Source of the DNA: Flavobacteriales bacterium
GTDB lineage: Bacteria > Bacteroidota > Bacteroidia > Flavobacteriales_E > Vicingaceae
NCBI GenBank assembly: GCA_029262875.1
Contig: JAJCYO010000008.1
Span: 1 to 64,000 of the forward strand
Reading direction: 5' to 3'
Length of the DNA: 64,000 nucleotides
The position numbers were made by a program, and so were the translations under genes. Under the pieces are notes generated by a model. That model worked only from the letters and a program-made list of their open reading frames with translations. It was not told the origin of the DNA and did not search any database. Positions 61,712-64,000 of this stretch are shown here, in pieces (the first letter of the stretch is position 1; each line of letters starts with the position of its first letter).

Positions 61712-62966
61712 ACTTACCATCATATTATCCATAGTTGTTCTTACCCTTGGTTGCAAATCAGGAGAAAAGGCTGCAACGAATAAAAATGTTGCTGGAATTT
61801 ATATGCCAGGTTTAAATTTAATTGATCCTGACTATAAAGTTTTTCATAAAAATGACAGCCTAACTGAATTACATTTCAGGTTAAATTCTGAAAACATACT
61901 GTATACCAAAAAACGTAGTGACACTGCATTTAGCGCCAATATCTTGATAAAGTATGAGCTGACGGATAAAGGAACCGAAATGTTAGCGGATAGTGCTTCT
62001 ATTTTCTTTACAGATTATGGTAACAACAAACAAAAGAAGTATTTGGATGGGTTGATAAAACTAAAAACAGCAACAGCTAAAAATTACAATTTAGTTATCA
62101 CCGTTAATGACCTAACGAGAGATCACTATATTAGAAAACGTTTAACCATAAATAGATCTGATATTAATCATCCTCAAAACTATTTGATGTTAGATTCAAA
62201 CTATAGTGTCGTTTTTAAAAATCATTTTAACAGTAACGACATTGTTCACATTAAAAAAAATGAAACAAACCCTGCTAAATCAATTATTCTCAAATTTTAC
62301 AGTACGAAATTACCAATAGCTAAACCGCCTTTTTCTGTAGATGCAGAGACGGAAGCGATGGTGTTTAAACCCAAGTTTACTTCCCTAATAGATTTTGATT
62401 CTACCGGAATGCTTACTCATAGGGTTATAGATAAAGGGCTATATCATTTTCAAGGAACTGAAAATGTAAATTCAGGACCAACACTTTTTAATTTTCAGGA
62501 GCATTTCCCTAAAGTGTTAAGCCCTGAGAACATGATTGGTCCAATGCGATACATCTCCACTAAAAAAGAGTATGCAGCACTTAACGAAAGTGAAAATAAA
62601 AAAATAGCGGTAGATCAACACTGGATTAATGTCGCTGGAAGTAGTGAAAGAGCTAGAACATTAATTAGAGAGTATTATACACGTGTTGAAAGTGCTAACA
62701 ATTATTTTACATCCTACTTAGAAGGATGGAAAACAGACAGAGGATTGATCTACATTATTTATGGAACACCAAATGTAGTCTATAAAAACAAAGATTATGA
62801 AAATTGGATTTATGGTGAAGAAAATAATATGATGTCTATTAGTTTTGTCTTTCATAAAGTAAATAACCCAGTAAGTAACAATGATTATAGTTTAAGCAGG
62901 TCACCAATGTTTAAAAGTAGTTGGTTTAGAGCTGTAGATAGCTGGAGAAACGGAAGAATTTATTAA
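61686..62966 (+). CDS. GWxTD domain lipoprotein
   Basis: A 426-residue predicted lipoprotein: MILNKLKNKLTIILSIVVL followed by lipobox TLGC (Cys near residue 23). The C-terminal part holds the GWxTD motif as LEGWKTDRGLIYIIYGTP, with YENWIYG, typical of this Bacteroidota/Acidobacteriota family of unknown function. The start at ATG 61686 lies inside the last 26 bases of the rmuC frame; an alternative GTG is at 61671. The stop overlaps the rlmB start by 1 base. The overlap with the end of rmuC shows that the full-length rmuC frame is ancestral. Confidence 0.83.
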   Translation: MILNKLKNKLTIILSIVVLTLGCKSGEKAATNKNVAGIYMPGLNLIDPDYKVFHKNDSLTELHFRLNSENILYTKKRSDTAFSANILIKYELTDKGTEMLADSASIFFTDYGNNKQKKYLDGLIKLKTATAKNYNLVITVNDLTRDHYIRKRLTINRSDINHPQNYLMLDSNYSVVFKNHFNSNDIVHIKKNETNPAKSIILKFYSTKLPIAKPPFSVDAETEAMVFKPKFTSLIDFDSTGMLTHRVIDKGLYHFQGTENVNSGPTLFNFQEHFPKVLSPENMIGPMRYISTKKEYAALNESENKKIAVDQHWINVAGSSERARTLIREYYTRVESANNYFTSYLEGWKTDRGLIYIIYGTPNVVYKNKDYENWIYGEENNMMSISFVFHKVNNPVSNNDYSLSRSPMFKSSWFRAVDSWRNGRIY

Positions 62967-63706
62967 TGGAAAAAGAAAACATCATATTTGGTGTACGACC
63001 AGTTATTGAGGCTATAAATGCCGGTAAAGAAATTGACAAACTTTATATCCAAAGAGACATTAAAGGAAGTGGACTTTCTGAATTGCGCAATGCCGTGAAA
63101 AAAGGAAAAATTGCTTTCTCACATGTTCCTATTCAAAAAATAAACAGGCATACCTCTGGAAATCATCAAGGAGTTTTAGCATTTATTTCCCCAATTGAGC
63201 TATCCGATATTGAAACAATAATTCCTACCCTTTTTGATCAAGGTAAAACACCTTTTATTTTAGTGTTGGATAAATTAACTGATGTGAGAAATTTTGGGGC
63301 AATTGCCAGGACCGCGGAATGCGCTGGGGTTGATGCCATTGTAGTTCCCAAAAGAGAATCTGCTCAAATAAATGCCGATGCCATTAAAACATCTGCGGGA
63401 GCGTTGCATAAGATTCCAGTTTGTAAAGTAAATAACTTGACAGACACCATTATGTTTTTACAGGCAAGCGGATTAAATGTAGTTGGTTGTACAGAGAAAA
63501 CAGAACAAACTATTTATGATGCTGATTATACTACTCCAACTGTAGTAGTTATGGGCAGTGAAGAAAAAGGAATTTCTAATCAGATTTTAAAAATTTGCAA
63601 CAATAAAGCTAAAATACCAATGGCTGGAGAGATTTCTTCTTTAAATGTATCAGTTGCTGCAGGGATTATATTATATGAAGCAGTTAAACAAAGAACTAAT
63701 AGTTAA
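62966..63706 (+). CDS. rlmB: 23S rRNA (guanosine(2251)-2'-O)-methyltransferase
   Basis: A SPOUT methyltransferase that methylates the ribose of G2251 in 23S rRNA. It has 246 residues. The N-terminal substrate-binding domain (IIFGVRPVIEAI) precedes the three TrmH motifs: motif 1 DVRNFGAIARTAECAGVDAI, motif 2 VVMGSEEKGIS, motif 3 SLNVSVAAGIILYE, which form the SAM-binding knot. TrmH-type tRNA methylation is the alternative, but the domain plan fits RlmB. Confidence 0.93.
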   Translation: MEKENIIFGVRPVIEAINAGKEIDKLYIQRDIKGSGLSELRNAVKKGKIAFSHVPIQKINRHTSGNHQGVLAFISPIELSDIETIIPTLFDQGKTPFILVLDKLTDVRNFGAIARTAECAGVDAIVVPKRESAQINADAIKTSAGALHKIPVCKVNNLTDTIMFLQASGLNVVGCTEKTEQTIYDADYTTPTVVVMGSEEKGISNQILKICNNKAKIPMAGEISSLNVSVAAGIILYEAVKQRTNS

Positions 63707-63707
63707 T

Positions 63708-64000
63708 CTACTTCATTTTACTTTTCACTACTTTCTCAAATGTAGAATTTTCAATTTTAGACTCTAACCAAGAGATAAAATCAAAATATTTATTTGCAGG
63801 TTGTTCAAAAGGATCTTTCATAACTTCAGACAATTCATCTTTAAAGTCAATCAGTTTTTGTTGTAAATCATCTGTATTCTTAACCTTAAGCAACTTTCTA
63901 AAATCTTTCAAAAACACAGTTTCAAACTTGAAGTTTCTTTGGTTCTTAGTAACTGAACGTTTGGTAGATTTTATGGTATAATCTAATAGGTCATAATTAC
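63708..64000 (-). CDS. C-terminal fragment of an unidentified protein (runs off the window)
   Basis: The minus-strand frame is open from the right edge of the window to a TAG at 63708-63710, about 96 codons, with no stop upstream; the gene must start beyond position 64000. A GTG at 63915-63917 could be taken as a start, but the frame continues upstream with plausible protein (LLDYTIKSTKRSVTKNQRN), so I treat it as internal. The visible part is basic and helical (KYFDFISWLESKI) with no recognised motif. It is convergent with rlmB, 1 base away. Confidence 0.6.
   Translation of the reverse strand, partial: NYDLLDYTIKSTKRSVTKNQRNFKFETVFLKDFRKLLKVKNTDDLQQKLIDFKDELSEVMKDPFEQPANKYFDFISWLESKIENSTFEKVVKSKMK

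Noticed and set aside
63708-63917. Complete 69-residue gene starting at GTG 63917
   Set aside because: The frame stays open with plausible protein to the window edge, so this is more likely the end of a longer gene.

Overview
The window is a gene-dense, AT-rich chromosomal segment from a member of the Bacteroidota, most likely the order Flavobacteriales. The evidence is a type IX secretion (T9SS) type A sorting domain on an SprB-repeat protein, PorE-like TPR/PD40/OmpA proteins, family types typical of the phylum (GWxTD, DUF4834, DUF4159, DUF6973, THUMP-like methyltransferase), a short CarB, and promoters of the Bacteroidota form (TTTG, 19 bp, TAnnTTTG) instead of sigma70 -35/-10 boxes. I see no insertion sequence, prophage, integrase, CRISPR array, tRNA or rRNA. 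No non-coding stretch exceeds 300 bases. The longest gaps are about 160-190 bases, and the ones holding recognisable sites are annotated.

Layout. 1-3.1 kb (minus strand): two small paralogous lipoproteins and a large OmpA/TPR lipoprotein, each with its own hairpin terminator, then folK. 3.1-10.2 kb (plus strand): sppA, rsmE, a tight cluster of DUF4159, small membrane proteins and a THUMP-like methyltransferase, then a translationally coupled class IV aminotransferase and sulfotransferase-like pair. 10.2-20.6 kb: a DUF6973 protein, a 2-oxoacid dehydrogenase E2, three tandem PorE-like paralogs, a DnaQ-type exonuclease and a fumarylacetoacetase-family protein. 20-28 kb: a prohibitin-like protein, clpB with an upstream inverted repeat, an MBL-fold hydrolase, a cysteine desulfurase and glmM. 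28-34 kb: a TPR protein, phosphosulfolactate synthase, rhodanese, a DUF368 polyprenyl-phosphate transporter and a MORN lipoprotein, facing a transglutaminase-like/TPR protein. 34-40 kb: uvrB, two rhomboid proteases and mutL, then an RluA-type pseudouridine synthase. 40.8-43.3 kb: a secreted nine-repeat SprB protein. 43.3-49.7 kb: a heavy-metal RND efflux operon headed by a His-rich protein. 49.7-56.1 kb: RDD and AI-2E family membrane proteins, a UDP-GlcNAc 2-epimerase, DUF4834, carB and rpmH. 56.2-64 kb: an SDR, an L,D-transpeptidase, an AlgI/AlgJ-like O-acylation pair, an rmuC interrupted by an in-frame TGA, a GWxTD lipoprotein, rlmB and a gene running off the right edge.

How the genes work together. 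Much of the window serves the cell envelope: GlmM, WecB and DUF368 (precursor supply and lipid carrier), L,D-transpeptidase, AlgI/AlgJ, PorE-like anchors, T9SS cargo and many lipoproteins. A second theme is information maintenance (UvrB, MutL, RmuC, DnaQ-like exonuclease, RsmE, RlmB, RluA). The most promising under-described module is the aminotransferase/sulfotransferase-like pair at 8.6-10.2 kb, which from memory is fused into one polypeptide in plants. The clearest lesion is the internal stop in rmuC. No large novel defence or mobile system is visible.
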